From Caballeronia sp. Lep1P3 (lineage in GTDB: Bacteria > Pseudomonadota > Gammaproteobacteria > Burkholderiales > Burkholderiaceae): a DNA stretch of 64,000 nucleotides. The position numbers and the translations under genes are program-made. Location of the stretch: positions 2,666,001 through 2,730,000 of the forward strand of contig NZ_CP084265.1 in the NCBI RefSeq assembly GCF_022879595.1, given 5' to 3'. Below, one piece after another: positions 17,193 to 26,421 of the stretch. Under the pieces are notes generated by a model. That model worked only from the letters and a program-made list of their open reading frames with translations, was not told the origin of the DNA and did no database searches. Positions within the stretch are counted from its first letter, which is position 1, and every line of letters starts with the position of its first letter.

Positions 17193-18617
17193 GTGAACCA
17201 CCCCGCCGAACACAGCGTCATCCAGCAAGCGCGCCGCCCGTTTCCCACCGCCCTGCTCGACGCGCTCAAACATCATTTCGCCGACCGCGTTTCCACGAGC
17301 CACGCCGTGCGCGAACATCACGGCCGCGACGAGTCGCCGTTCGATCCGCAACTGCCCGATGCCGTCGTCTTCGCGCGCAGCACCGAGGACGTGCAGGCCA
17401 TCGTCCGCCTGTGCGCCGAGCACGACGTGCCGATCATCCCCTACGGCAATGGATCGTCGCTCGAAGGCCATCTGCTTGCGGTGCAAGGCGGCGTGTCCAT
17501 CGATCTCTCAGAGATGAACAGCGTCATCGCGATCAACCCCGAAGATCTCACGGCCACCGTTCAGCCCGGCATTTCGCGCAAGCAACTGAACGAGGCACTG
17601 AAAGACACCGGCCTGTTCTTCCCGATCGATCCCGGCGCGGACGCGAGTATCGGCGGCATGTCGGCAACGCGCGCCTCGGGCACCAACGCCGTGCGCTACG
17701 GCTCGATGCGCGAAAACGTCCTCGCGCTCACCGTCGTGCTCGCCGATGGCCGCGTCATCAAAACTGGCACGCGCGCGCGCAAATCGTCGGCGGGATACGA
17801 CCTCACGCGGCTTTTCGTCGGCTCCGAAGGCACGCTCGGCGTCATCACCGAAATCACCGTGCGGCTGTATCCGCAGCCGGAAGCCATCTCCGCCGCCGTC
17901 TGCGCGTTCCCGTCGATGGGCGACGCCGTGCGCGCCGTCATCGAAACGATCCAGATGGGCGTGCCGATCGCGCGCGTCGAGTTCGTCGACACGCTCGCCG
18001 TGCGCGCCATCAATCGGCATTCGAACCTGACGCTGCGCGAATCGCCGATGCTGTTCTTCGAATTCCACGGCACCGAAGCCGGCGTCAAGGAACAGGCGCA
18101 GACCGTGCAGGACATCACCGCGAGCAACAACGGCACCGACTTCGACTGGGCGACCCGCCCCGAAGACCGCAGCCGGCTCTGGAACGCGCGCCACAACGCG
18201 TACTTCGCGATGCTGCAACTGAAGCCCGGCTGCCGCGCCGTCACCACCGACGTCTGCGTGCCGATCTCGCGGCTCGCGCAATGCGTCGAGGAAACGGAAA
18301 AGGATCTGCTCGGCTCGTCGCTGCCGTGCCCGATCGTCGGTCACGTCGGCGACGGCAATTTCCACGTCGCGATGCTGCTCGATCCCGCGAAGCCCGAGGA
18401 ACTCGAGGAAGCGGAGCGGCTGAACCGGCGCATCGTCGAGCGCGCATTGAAAGTCGGCGGCACCTGCACCGGCGAGCACGGCGTCGGGCTGCACAAGATG
18501 GGCTTCATGATCGAGGAACACGGCGAAGACGGCATCGACACGATGCGCGCGATCAAGCACGCGCTCGATCCGAGGAACCTGATGAATCCAGGGAAAATCT
18601 TCTCCTTCGTGCAGTAG
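17193..18617 (+). CDS. FAD-linked oxidase, D-lactate dehydrogenase (cytochrome)-like
   Basis: The 474-aa flavoprotein has an N-terminal FAD-binding PCMH domain. Recognisable segments are IIPYGNGSSLEGHLLA, ATRASGTNAVRYGSMRENV and SAGYDLTRLFVGSEGTLGVITE. A C-terminal FAD-oxidase domain follows with GHVGDGNFHVAML and GEHGVGLHKMGFM. This is the GlcD/D-lactate-dehydrogenase (Dld2-like) family, which passes electrons from 2-hydroxyacids to the respiratory chain. The substrate is not certain, but D-lactate is the likeliest reading given the ATRASGTNAVRYG segment. It lies directly ahead of glcDEF and could be cotranscribed with it. Confidence 0.88.
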   Translation: MNHPAEHSVIQQARRPFPTALLDALKHHFADRVSTSHAVREHHGRDESPFDPQLPDAVVFARSTEDVQAIVRLCAEHDVPIIPYGNGSSLEGHLLAVQGGVSIDLSEMNSVIAINPEDLTATVQPGISRKQLNEALKDTGLFFPIDPGADASIGGMSATRASGTNAVRYGSMRENVLALTVVLADGRVIKTGTRARKSSAGYDLTRLFVGSEGTLGVITEITVRLYPQPEAISAAVCAFPSMGDAVRAVIETIQMGVPIARVEFVDTLAVRAINRHSNLTLRESPMLFFEFHGTEAGVKEQAQTVQDITASNNGTDFDWATRPEDRSRLWNARHNAYFAMLQLKPGCRAVTTDVCVPISRLAQCVEETEKDLLGSSLPCPIVGHVGDGNFHVAMLLDPAKPEELEEAERLNRRIVERALKVGGTCTGEHGVGLHKMGFMIEEHGEDGIDTMRAIKHALDPRNLMNPGKIFSFVQ

Positions 18618-18731
18618 CATGCGGAGCGCGCTCGATGGACGCAGAAGCCGCAAGCGCGCAACATGGAACGTCACAGCGTCAGAGACATTGATCGAACAAG
18701 CGCCATCATCATTCAGGCGCCGGGAGGAGAC

Positions 18732-20276
18732 ATGAACGCACCCGACGAACTCAAGCCGGCGCACGTCGCGCCGAATCTGCCGCACGAGGAGCCGCCCGCG
18801 CTCACGGAAGAACAACTGGCCGCGCGCCAGCGCGAAGTCGTGCAGGCGCTGATGGCCGTGCTGCCCACGCATTGCCTTTTGTTTCGCGACGAAGACACGT
18901 CCGTCTACGAATGCGACGGCCTCGCCGCTTACCGCCGCCTGCCGCTCGCGGTCACGCTGCCGGAAACCGAAGCGCAGGTGCAGCGCGTCGTGCAGATTTG
19001 CGCGCGCCTGAACGTGCCGATCGTGCCGCGCGGCGCGGGCACCGGCCTTTCGGGCGGCGCCATGCCGATTCGCCACGGCATCGTGCTGTCGCTCGCGCGC
19101 TTTCGAAAGATCATCGAGGTCGATTCCTACGCGCGCACGGCCACCGTGCAGCCCGGCGTGCGCAATCTCGCCATTTCGGAGGCCGCCGCCCCTTACGGGC
19201 TGTACTACGCGCCGGACCCGTCGTCGCAGATCGCGTGCACCATCGGCGGAAACGTCTCCGAGAATTCGGGCGGCGTGCATTGCCTCAAGTACGGGCTCAC
19301 CGTGCACAACGTGGTGCGCGTGCGCGCGGTGACGATGGACGGCGATATCGTCGAATTCGGCTCACTCGCACCGGACGCGCCGGGGCTCGATCTGCTCGCC
19401 GTGCTCGTCGGCAGCGAAGGCATGTTCGCGATCGTCACCGAAGTCACCGTGAAGCTGATCCCGAAGCCGCAGACCGCGCAGGTCATCATGGCGAGCTTCG
19501 ACGACGTCGTGATGGGCGGCAACGCGGTCGCGGCGATCATCGCGGCGGGCATCATCCCGGCCGGTCTCGAAATGATGGACAAGCCCGCGACGCGCGCCGT
19601 CGAGGAATTCGTCAACGCGGGCTACGACCTCGACGCGGCCGCCATCCTGCTGTGCGAATCCGACGGCACCTACGACGAAGTCGCCGAGGAAATCGTCCGC
19701 ATGACGGCCGTCCTGCGCGAGCACGGCGCGACGCGCATCCAGATTTCGCGGTCCGAATCGGAGCGGCTCAAGTTCTGGTCCGGCCGCAAGAACGCGTTTC
19801 CCGCCGCGGGCCGCATCTCGCCCGACTATTACTGTATGGACGGCACCGTGCCGCGCCGCGCGATCGGGCCGCTGCTCGCGCGCATCGAAGAGATGGAGAA
19901 GAAGTACGCGCTTCGCTGCATCAACGTGTTCCATGCGGGCGACGGCAACATGCATCCGCTCATTCTCTTCAACGGCAACGATCTCGACGAATGGCACCGC
20001 GCCGAGGCGTTCGGCTCGGACATTCTGGAGACGTGCGTCGAACTGGGCGGAACGGTGACGGGCGAGCACGGCGTGGGCATCGAAAAGATCAATTCGATGT
20101 GCGTGCAGTTCTCGCCCGAAGAGCGCGACGCGTTTCACGCGGTCAAGCGCGCTTTCGATCCGCCCGGCCTGCTCAATCCCGACAAGGGCATTCCGACGCG
20201 CGCACGCTGCGCCGAGTACGGGAAGATGCACATTCGCGGCGGCCTGCTGCCGCATCCCGAACTGCCGCGCTTCTGA
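18732..20276 (+). CDS. glcD: glycolate oxidase subunit GlcD
   Basis: The 514-aa FAD subunit oxidises glycolate to glyoxylate together with GlcE and GlcF. FAD-binding segments include PRGAGTGLSGGAMP, DPSSQIACTIGGNVSENSGG and VGSEGMFAIVTEVTVKL. The C-terminal half has NVFHAGDGNMHPLILF and GTVTGEHGVGIEK. The ATG at 18732 is preceded by GGAGGAGA, a near-perfect ribosome site, so I prefer it to the ATG at 18663. The length matches GlcD (about 500 aa). glcE and glcF follow in order on the same strand. Confidence 0.95.
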   Translation: MNAPDELKPAHVAPNLPHEEPPALTEEQLAARQREVVQALMAVLPTHCLLFRDEDTSVYECDGLAAYRRLPLAVTLPETEAQVQRVVQICARLNVPIVPRGAGTGLSGGAMPIRHGIVLSLARFRKIIEVDSYARTATVQPGVRNLAISEAAAPYGLYYAPDPSSQIACTIGGNVSENSGGVHCLKYGLTVHNVVRVRAVTMDGDIVEFGSLAPDAPGLDLLAVLVGSEGMFAIVTEVTVKLIPKPQTAQVIMASFDDVVMGGNAVAAIIAAGIIPAGLEMMDKPATRAVEEFVNAGYDLDAAAILLCESDGTYDEVAEEIVRMTAVLREHGATRIQISRSESERLKFWSGRKNAFPAAGRISPDYYCMDGTVPRRAIGPLLARIEEMEKKYALRCINVFHAGDGNMHPLILFNGNDLDEWHRAEAFGSDILETCVELGGTVTGEHGVGIEKINSMCVQFSPEERDAFHAVKRAFDPPGLLNPDKGIPTRARCAEYGKMHIRGGLLPHPELPRF

Positions 20277-20404
20277 GCCGCCGCCGCGCGCGGCGCGTTG
20301 CGCTATCCACGTTTGTCCGGGTACGGCGCGGTTAAGCGGCCGGTACAATCGATCGGACAGGCGCAGCGCGCCAGACGAGAAGCCGAATACAAGAGCGGGA
20401 CATC

Positions 20405-21493
20405 ATGGAAGAGGACGACATCGTTGCCGGCTGGGCGGAGCGCATCGCCCGGGCGAGCGAGGCCGGCACGCCGCTGCGCATCCGTGGCGGCGGCACGAAG
20501 GACTGGTACGGCCAGACGCTCCAGGGCGAAATTCTCGATACGCGGGCGTATCGCGGGATCATCGCTTACGACCCGGCGGAACTCGTCATCACCGCGAGAA
20601 GCGGAACGCCCCTCGCCGAAATCGAAGCCGCGCTGAGACAGCACGGGCAAATGCTCCCTTTCGAGCCGCCCCACTTCGGCCGCAATGCGACGCTCGGCGG
20701 CTGCATCGCGGCGGGACTCGCCGGACCGCGCCGCGCGTGGACGGGCGCGCCGCGCGATTTCGTGCTGGGCGCGGTCGTCATGAACGGGCGCGGGCAACTG
20801 CTGCACTTCGGCGGGCAAGTGGTGAAGAACGTCGCGGGCTATGACGTTTCGCGGCTGCTCGCCGGATCGCTCGGCACGCTCGGGCTGATTCTCGAACTGT
20901 CGATCAAGGTGCTGCCGCGCCCGGTCGCGGAAGCCACGCTCAAGTTCGACATGCACGCAACCGACGGCGTGCGCAAGCTCAACGAATGGGGCGGCCATCC
21001 GCTGCCGATCACCGGCAGCGCGTGGCGCGACGGCACGCTCGCGCTGCGTCTCGCGGGCGCGGAAGCCGCCGTGAAAACCGCGCGCAATACGCTCGGCGGC
21101 GAAGTCGTCGATGCCGTCGAAGCCGACCGTTTCTGGATCGGCATGCGCGAACAGACGGACCCGTTCTTCTCCGTGATCGAACCGCGCTCGGCGCTCTGGC
21201 GCCTCGCGCTGCCGTCGATCGCGGAGCCGCTGCATCTGCCCGGCGCGCAGTTGATGGAATGGGGCGGCGCGCAGCGCTGGTGGATCACCGACACCGATCC
21301 GCAGACGGTTCGCATCAGCGCGAAGCAGGCGGGCGGCCACGCGACCATCTTCCGCGCGGGTTCCGCCTACGACCGCAACGCGGGCGTGTTTACGCCGCTG
21401 CCTGCGCCGCTCATGAAAATTCACCGTGGGTTGAAGGCCGCGTTCGATCCTGCGCGCGTCTTCAACCGCGCACGGCTGTATCCCGACTTCTAG
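20405..21493 (+). CDS. glcE: glycolate oxidase subunit GlcE
   Basis: The 362-aa protein is the second FAD-binding subunit of glycolate oxidase. RIRGGGTKDWYG, NATLGGCIAAGLAGPRRAWTG and GGQVVKNVAGYDVSRLLAGS make up the PCMH FAD fold. The short C-terminal part matches GlcE, which is smaller than GlcD. A TACAAT hexamer lies at 20343-20348 in the 128-bp gap after glcD, so an internal promoter is possible. glcF starts 7 bp after the stop. Confidence 0.94.
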   Translation: MEEDDIVAGWAERIARASEAGTPLRIRGGGTKDWYGQTLQGEILDTRAYRGIIAYDPAELVITARSGTPLAEIEAALRQHGQMLPFEPPHFGRNATLGGCIAAGLAGPRRAWTGAPRDFVLGAVVMNGRGQLLHFGGQVVKNVAGYDVSRLLAGSLGTLGLILELSIKVLPRPVAEATLKFDMHATDGVRKLNEWGGHPLPITGSAWRDGTLALRLAGAEAAVKTARNTLGGEVVDAVEADRFWIGMREQTDPFFSVIEPRSALWRLALPSIAEPLHLPGAQLMEWGGAQRWWITDTDPQTVRISAKQAGGHATIFRAGSAYDRNAGVFTPLPAPLMKIHRGLKAAFDPARVFNRARLYPDF

Positions 21494-21500
21494 GCACGCG

Positions 21501-22727
21501 ATGCAAACCAATCTCGCCGATTTCATGCGCGGCACCGCCGATGGCGACGAAGCCGACGCGATCCTGCGCAAGTGCGTGCACTGCGGCTTCTGCACGGCGA
21601 CTTGCCCGACGTATCAACTGCTCGGCGACGAACTCGACGGGCCGCGCGGCCGCATCTATCTGATGAAGCAGATGTTCGAAGGCGCGCCCCCGACGCGCAG
21701 CACGCAGACGCATCTGGACCGCTGTCTCACGTGCCGCAACTGCGAAACGACGTGTCCGTCCGGCGTGCAGTACGGCAAGCTCGTCGAAATCGGGCGCAAG
21801 GTCGTCGAGGAGAAAGTGGAGCGTCCGCTGCGCCAGCGCGTGCAACGCCGCTTTCTCGCGGGCTTTCTGCCGAACAGCACGCTTTTCACGCCGGCGATGA
21901 AGCTCGGCCAGCAAGTTCGCGGCGTGCTTCCGCGCAAGCTGCGCGCGAAGATTCCGGTGCCGGAAAAGCCGCTCGCGCCGCCCGCGCGCAAGCACGCGCG
22001 CAAGATGCTGATGCTCGCCGGCTGCGTGCAGCCCGCGATGATGCCGAACGTGAATATCGCGACGGCGCGCGTGTTCGACGCGCTCGGCATCGAGATCGTG
22101 ACCGCGCCCGATGCCGGCTGCTGCGGTGCGATCCGCCTGCATCTCGGCTACAACGACGACGCCTTGCAGGACGTGCGCAACAACATCGACGCGTGGTGGC
22201 CTTACGTCGAAAACGGCGTCGAGGCGATCGTGATGAACGCGTCGGGCTGCGGCGCGACCGTCAAGGAATATGCGCATCTTTTGCGCAACGATCCGATGTA
22301 CGCGGACAAGGCGCGGCGCATCGTCGAACTCACGCGCGATCTCGCCGAAATCCTGCCGATGTACGAGGAAGAACTCGTCTCGCTGGCAAGGCGGCGCGGC
22401 GTGCATACGGTCGCGTTTCATCCGCCCTGCACGCTTCAGCACGGACAGCAGATTCGCGGACGCGTCGAGCATCTTCTGACCGCGCTCGGTCTCGAAGTGC
22501 GCCTGCCCGCTGACGCGCACATCTGCTGCGGATCGGCGGGGACGTATTCGGTGCTGCAGCCGAAGATGGCTTACGCGCTTCGCAACCAGAAGCTCGACCG
22601 GCTGGAGCAGACCGAGCCGCAGATGATCGTCTCGGCGAACGTCGGCTGTATCGCGCATCTGCAGAGCGGAACGTCGACGCCCGTCACGCACTGGATTCAG
22701 CTCCTGGAGCATCTGCTTTACGGCTAG
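21501..22727 (+). CDS. glcF: glycolate oxidase iron-sulfur subunit GlcF
   Basis: The 408-aa subunit carries electrons from GlcDE to the membrane. Two [4Fe-4S] ferredoxin motifs are visible near the N-terminus: CVHCGFCTATCP (about residues 28-39) and CLTCRNCETTCP (about residues 78-89). Two CCG-type cysteine-rich motifs follow, CCGAIRLHLG and CCGSAGTYSVLQP. The order glcD-glcE-glcF is the standard operon. glcC and malate synthase genes are not in the window. Confidence 0.95.
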   Translation: MQTNLADFMRGTADGDEADAILRKCVHCGFCTATCPTYQLLGDELDGPRGRIYLMKQMFEGAPPTRSTQTHLDRCLTCRNCETTCPSGVQYGKLVEIGRKVVEEKVERPLRQRVQRRFLAGFLPNSTLFTPAMKLGQQVRGVLPRKLRAKIPVPEKPLAPPARKHARKMLMLAGCVQPAMMPNVNIATARVFDALGIEIVTAPDAGCCGAIRLHLGYNDDALQDVRNNIDAWWPYVENGVEAIVMNASGCGATVKEYAHLLRNDPMYADKARRIVELTRDLAEILPMYEEELVSLARRRGVHTVAFHPPCTLQHGQQIRGRVEHLLTALGLEVRLPADAHICCGSAGTYSVLQPKMAYALRNQKLDRLEQTEPQMIVSANVGCIAHLQSGTSTPVTHWIQLLEHLLYG

Positions 22728-22736
22728 GCGCATTCG

Positions 22737-22742
22737 TATAAT
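22737..22742 (+). promoter_or_regulatory. -10 box TATAAT ahead of yggS
   Basis: A perfect TATAAT lies 30 bp before the yggS ATG and 10 bp after the glcF stop. The -35 at 17 bp is poor (TGCTTT). It probably starts the yggS-proC transcript. Confidence 0.5.
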
Positions 22743-22772
22743 GGCCGGATTGCTCCGAACGCCGTCTCACGC

Positions 22773-23468
22773 ATGTCCATCGCCCAACATCTCGAAGAAG
22801 TCCGGCAACGTATCGCGAGAGCCGCCGAGCGCGCCTCGCGCGAGCCGTCGTCCGTGAAGCTGCTCGCCGTCTCCAAAACCTTTCCCGCCGACGACGTGCG
22901 CGCCGCCTTCGATGCCGGCCAGCGCGCGTTCGGCGAAAACTACGTGCAGGAAGGCATCGCGAAGATCGCGGCGCTCGGCGATTTGCGCAGCGAGATAGAG
23001 TGGCATTTCATCGGGCCGCTGCAATCGAACAAGACGAAGCTCGTCGCCGAACAATTCGACTGGGTGCATTCCATCGACCGCTTGAAGATTGCCGAGCGGC
23101 TGTCGGCGCAGCGTCCCGAGGGCGCGCCGGCGCTCAACGTGTGCGTGCAGGTGAACGTGAGCGGCGAGGCATCGAAGAGCGGCGTCGCGCCGGAAGAAGC
23201 CGCCGCGCTCGCGCATGCGATCGCCGCGCTGCCGGCGCTGCGTCTGCGCGGCCTGATGGCGATTCCCGAACCCGCCGATACGCCCGACGCCCAGCGCGCG
23301 CCGCACGCGCGCCTCTGCGAACTGATGAACGCGCTGCGCGCCGACGGCCTCGACCTCGACACGCTCTCGATGGGCATGTCCGCCGACCTCGAAGCCGCCG
23401 TGCTCGAAGGCGCGACGATGGTTCGCATCGGCACCGCGATCTTCGGCGCGCGCACCTACACTCACTGA
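22773..23468 (+). CDS. yggS: YggS-family pyridoxal phosphate homeostasis protein
   Basis: The 231-aa single-domain PLP protein buffers and delivers pyridoxal phosphate. Its fold is the alanine-racemase-like TIM barrel. Lys35 in KLLAVSKTFP is the expected Schiff-base lysine. RAFGENYVQEGIAKI, EWHFIGPLQSNKTK and LSMGMSADLEAAVLEGATMVRIGTAIFG (its last part near residues 205-225) are family motifs. proC follows after 12 bp, a widespread pairing that suggests one transcript. Confidence 0.94.
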   Translation: MSIAQHLEEVRQRIARAAERASREPSSVKLLAVSKTFPADDVRAAFDAGQRAFGENYVQEGIAKIAALGDLRSEIEWHFIGPLQSNKTKLVAEQFDWVHSIDRLKIAERLSAQRPEGAPALNVCVQVNVSGEASKSGVAPEEAAALAHAIAALPALRLRGLMAIPEPADTPDAQRAPHARLCELMNALRADGLDLDTLSMGMSADLEAAVLEGATMVRIGTAIFGARTYTH

Positions 23469-23480
23469 CCTTCTCTCACC

Positions 23481-24293
23481 ATGAAAATCGCATTCATCGG
23501 CGGCGGCAACATGGCCGCGGCGCTCATCGGCGGTCTCGTCAAACGCGGCGTCGCGCCCGCGGACATTTACGCCATCGACATCAACGACGAAGCGCGCACG
23601 CGCACGGCGAAGCAGTTCGGCATCGAGACGGGCGCGGCCATCGACGCGAAGCTCGCCGGCTACGACGCGATCCTGCTCGCCGTGAAGCCGCAGGTGCTTC
23701 GGGGCGTCGCCGAGGCGCTCGCGCCGCATCTGTCGAAGCAGACGGTCATCAGCATCGCGGCGGGCATCCGCGCGGCGGATCTCTCGCGCTGGCTCGGCGG
23801 ATACGGCCGGATCGTGCGCTCGATGCCGAACACGCCCGCGCTCATCGGCATGGGCGTGACGGGACTGGCCGCGTTGCCCGGCGTCGGCGACGATTCGAAG
23901 GCGCTTGCATCGCATGTGCTGGAAGCGGTCGGCACCACCGTCTGGTTCGACGACGAAGCGAAAATCGACGCCGTCACCGCGATCTCCGGCAGCGGCCCCG
24001 CCTACGTCTTCTATTTCATCGAGGCGATGCAGGAAGCGGCGCGCGCGCTCGGCATGGACGAAGCGCAGGGCCGCGCGCTCGCGCTCGCCACATTTACCGG
24101 CGCGGCGCAACTGGCGGCGCAGTCGGACGAACCGGCGAGCGTGCTGCGTGAGCGCGTCACATCGAAGGGCGGCACGACGGCCGCCGCGCTGGCATCGTTC
24201 GATGCGCGAGGCGTGAAGGACGCGATCGTGCGCGGCGCGCTCGCGGCACAAGCGCGCGCGAAGGAGATGGGGGACGAGTTCGGCGCGGCGTGA
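23481..24293 (+). CDS. proC: pyrroline-5-carboxylate reductase
   Basis: ProC reduces 1-pyrroline-5-carboxylate to L-proline with NAD(P)H. The 270-aa protein starts with the Rossmann motif MKIAFIGGGNMAAALIGGL. It shows RSMPNTPALIGMGVTG, then SGSGPAYVFYFIEAM, and the C-terminal signature VTSKGGTTAAALASF. The length is typical (about 270 aa). It probably forms an operon with yggS. Confidence 0.96.
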   Translation: MKIAFIGGGNMAAALIGGLVKRGVAPADIYAIDINDEARTRTAKQFGIETGAAIDAKLAGYDAILLAVKPQVLRGVAEALAPHLSKQTVISIAAGIRAADLSRWLGGYGRIVRSMPNTPALIGMGVTGLAALPGVGDDSKALASHVLEAVGTTVWFDDEAKIDAVTAISGSGPAYVFYFIEAMQEAARALGMDEAQGRALALATFTGAAQLAAQSDEPASVLRERVTSKGGTTAAALASFDARGVKDAIVRGALAAQARAKEMGDEFGAA

Positions 24294-24363
24294 TACCGCG
24301 CGATGCCGCGCGATGCCACGCTTGGCCGCGTTTTGCGGACGCGGCACGCGTGGCGAAAAGAAA

Positions 24364-25224
24364 TCAGCCGGCGAGCGCGTAATGCAGCGCAATGCCCGCG
24401 AACAGAATCCCGCCTAGCCAGTTGTTGTGCCGGAACGCGGCGAAGCACGCCATGCGCTCGCGTTCGCGAATCAGCGTGTAGTGATAGACGGCACAACCCG
24501 CGGCGCCCAGCCAGCCGAGCCAGTACGGCCAGCCGAAATGCAGCGCCGCGCCGATGCCCACGTACACCGCGAGCGTCGCCGCATAACAGAGCATCACGGC
24601 GAGCACGTCGTATCGCCCGAACGTGAGCGCCGACGTGCGAATGCCGATGCGGATGTCGTCGTCGCGATCGACCATTGCGTATTCGGTGTCGTAGGCGACC
24701 GACCAGAACACGTTCGCCGCGAGCATGATCCACGCGAGCATCGGCACGGTGTTCTGCACGGCCGCGAACGCCATCGGAATGCCGAAGCCGAACGCGATGC
24801 CGAGATACGCCTGCGGGATCGCGAAAAAGCGCTTGGTGAACGGATACGTGCCCGCGACGAAGAGCGCGAACACCGACAGCTCCTTCGTGAGCGCATTGAG
24901 CGGCAGGATCAGCAAGAACGCGACGAGCGAGAGCGCCGCCGCCAGCGCCACGGCCTCCCACGCCTTGATCTTGCCCGAGGTGATCGGCCGCTCGGCGGTG
25001 CGCTTCACGTAGCGGTCGAAGTCGCGGTCGGCGTAATCGTTGATCGCGCAACCCGCCGAGCGCATCAGAAGCGTGCCGACTGCGAAGATCGCGATCAGCA
25101 TCGGCGACGGGCGCCCTTCCGACGCAATCCAGAGTGCGTTCAGAGTCGGCCACAGAAGCAGCAGGCTGCCGATGGGCTTGTCGAGGCGCACGAGGCGCAT
25201 GAAGAGCGGGAGACGGGCGAGCAT
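24364..25224 (-). CDS. ubiA: 4-hydroxybenzoate octaprenyltransferase
   Basis: UbiA attaches the polyprenyl tail to 4-hydroxybenzoate in ubiquinone synthesis at the inner membrane. The 286-aa protein is strongly hydrophobic with about eight predicted membrane helices. Both Asp-rich prenyltransferase motifs are present: NDYADRDFD in the N-terminal half and [12 protein letters not shown] in the C-terminal half. The gene converges on proC. A short tandem repeat lies just upstream of its start. Confidence 0.94.
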   Translation of the reverse strand: MLARLPLFMRLVRLDKPIGSLLLLWPTLNALWIASEGRPSPMLIAIFAVGTLLMRSAGCAINDYADRDFDRYVKRTAERPITSGKIKAWEAVALAAALSLVAFLLILPLNALTKELSVFALFVAGTYPFTKRFFAIPQAYLGIAFGFGIPMAFAAVQNTVPMLAWIMLAANVFWSVAYDTEYAMVDRDDDIRIGIRTSALTFGRYDVLAVMLCYAATLAVYVGIGAALHFGWPYWLGWLGAAGCAVYHYTLIRERERMACFAAFRHNNWLGGILFAGIALHYALAG

Positions 25225-25249
25225 GGCAGGCGGCGACGGGAGCGATGGG

Positions 25250-25277
25250 CTATCAGCGATGCGCTATCAGCGATGCG
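25250..25277. repeat. two-copy 14-bp tandem repeat upstream of ubiA
   Basis: CTATCAGCGATGCG occurs twice in direct succession, followed by a third partial CTAT. It falls about 25 bp upstream of the ubiA start, next to the palindrome TTTTAAAA at 25281-25288, and so lies in the promoter region. Confidence 0.7.
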
Positions 25278-25326
25278 CTATTTTAAAACAGCGCGCGCGA
25301 GCCAAGCGCCGCGCGCCGCCAAACAA

Positions 25327-25356
25327 AAACCCCGCGCGGCGCACCGGGCGGGGTTT
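25327..25356 (-). terminator. terminator after dps
   Basis: AAACCCCGC (25327-25335) pairs with GCGGGGTTT (25348-25356). Read on the minus strand, the stem is followed by a T-rich run (TTTTTGTTT including stem bases), which suits the dps transcript. Confidence 0.8.
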
Positions 25357-25379
25357 CTTGGCTAGAACCTAAAGCCGCT

Positions 25380-25868
25380 TTACGCGAGCATCGAGCGCAG
25401 CATCCACGCGGTCTTTTCGTGCGTCTGCATGCGCTGGGTCAAGAGGTCGGCGGTCGGCTCGTCGTTGGCGGCTTCCGTCGACGGGAAAATCTCGCGCGCG
25501 GTTCGCACGACGGCTTCCTGACCTTCCACCAGTTGACGGATCATGTCTTCCGCTTCGGGAACGCCTTCGGCTTCCGGAATCGACGACAGCTTCGCGAACT
25601 CGCGATAGCTGCCCGGCGCATGCACGCCGAGCGCGCGGATACGTTCCGCGATGGAATCGACCGCGGTGGCCAGTTCCGTGTATTGCGTCTCGAACATCAG
25701 ATGCAGGGTGTTGAACATCGGCCCCGTGACGTTCCAGTGGAAGTTGTGCGTCTTGAGATACAGCGTGTAGGTGTCGGCGAGCAGCCGCGACAGCCCTTCT
25801 GCGATTCGCTTGCGGTCTTTGTCGTTGATGCCGATGTTGACGGCAGGTGCAATGCCTTTTTTCGCCAT
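25380..25868 (-). CDS. dps: Dps family DNA-protection ferritin
   Basis: The 162-aa protein belongs to the Dps miniferritins, which form dodecamers, oxidise and store iron with hydrogen peroxide, and shield DNA in starvation and oxidative stress. [20 protein letters not shown] contains the conserved His and Asp/Glu-region ferroxidase ligands. The start [13 protein letters not shown] is the only good N-terminus. It lies 553 bp from oxyR on the same strand. OxyR control is likely from knowledge of the family, but I could not fit an OxyR consensus in front of dps. Confidence 0.93.
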   Translation of the reverse strand: MAKKGIAPAVNIGINDKDRKRIAEGLSRLLADTYTLYLKTHNFHWNVTGPMFNTLHLMFETQYTELATAVDSIAERIRALGVHAPGSYREFAKLSSIPEAEGVPEAEDMIRQLVEGQEAVVRTAREIFPSTEAANDEPTADLLTQRMQTHEKTAWMLRSMLA

Positions 25869-26015
25869 GATGACTCCGTGGAAAGAGTGATACGAACGTT
25901 GTGCGGGCCGCGTCGGTTCGACCGCTGGATCGTTGCGCCGCGCGGCGTTTCGAGCGTCCGACAGTTTATCTTAGAAACGATGGCGGCTTCATCGCGCACA
26001 CGGCCTTCGCATGCG

Positions 26016-26186
26016 TCACGCGAACGCGCCTGTGCCCGCGCCATGCAGCGCGCTCGCGACGACGAGCCCGTAGCCCGCCGCAACGATGCCGAATGCAAGC
26101 GCGATGCGCGCCCCGCGCGTGGCGCGGCGGCTCGTCGCTTCGATGCGCTCGACCGCCTGTCCGATGATGTTGAGTGTCTGCGTCAT
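26016..26186 (-). CDS. hypothetical 56-aa membrane protein
   Basis: The ORF starts MTQTLNIIGQAVERIEA and has a single hydrophobic stretch (ARIALAFGIVAAGYGLVVAS, about residues 30-49). A longer frame reaches 26270, but the extra 28 residues are arginine-rich, and the inner ATG follows a GGAGTTACC ribosome-site-like sequence. I do not recognise the protein. Its place between oxyR and dps suggests, without proof, a role in the oxidative-stress response. Confidence 0.55.
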   Translation of the reverse strand: MTQTLNIIGQAVERIEATSRRATRGARIALAFGIVAAGYGLVVASALHGAGTGAFA

Positions 26187-26277
26187 GGTGGTAACTCCGG
26201 TTGAATCGTTCACGCCGCGCCGTGCGTCCATTACAGAGAGGAAGCGGCGGCGTCTGTCTCGATGACTCATGGGAGCT

Positions 26278-26333
26278 AATCTTACTTATAACTATCTATG
26301 TTAGTAATTGGATTAAATTTATCTATGTCATAG
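26278..26333. promoter_or_regulatory. AT-rich block with repeated TATCTATGT, upstream of the 56-aa ORF
   Basis: This roughly 55-bp stretch is strikingly AT-rich for the window. TATCTATGT occurs twice in direct orientation (26293-26301 and 26320-26328). The second copy is part of the dyad CTATGTCATAG (26323-26333). On the minus strand a TATAAG box (26290-26285) points towards the 56-aa ORF and dps. It is probably a promoter with regulator sites. Confidence 0.5.
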
Positions 26334-26360
26334 GCAGACCGTGCGCAGCGCGTCCAAGAA

Positions 26361-26396
26361 AAAAAACCGCGCTTCTTTCGAAAACGCGGCTTTTTT
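26361..26396 (-). terminator. terminator after oxyR
   Basis: AAAAAACCGCG (26361-26371) pairs with the CGCGG at 26385-26389 and the T run beyond it at 26391-26396. It lies 26 bp past the oxyR stop, and the minus-strand reading gives a T run. The symmetric T and A runs make it potentially bidirectional. Confidence 0.78.
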
Positions 26397-26421
26397 CAAG
26401 CGCTAAAAACTGCCGGTCAAA

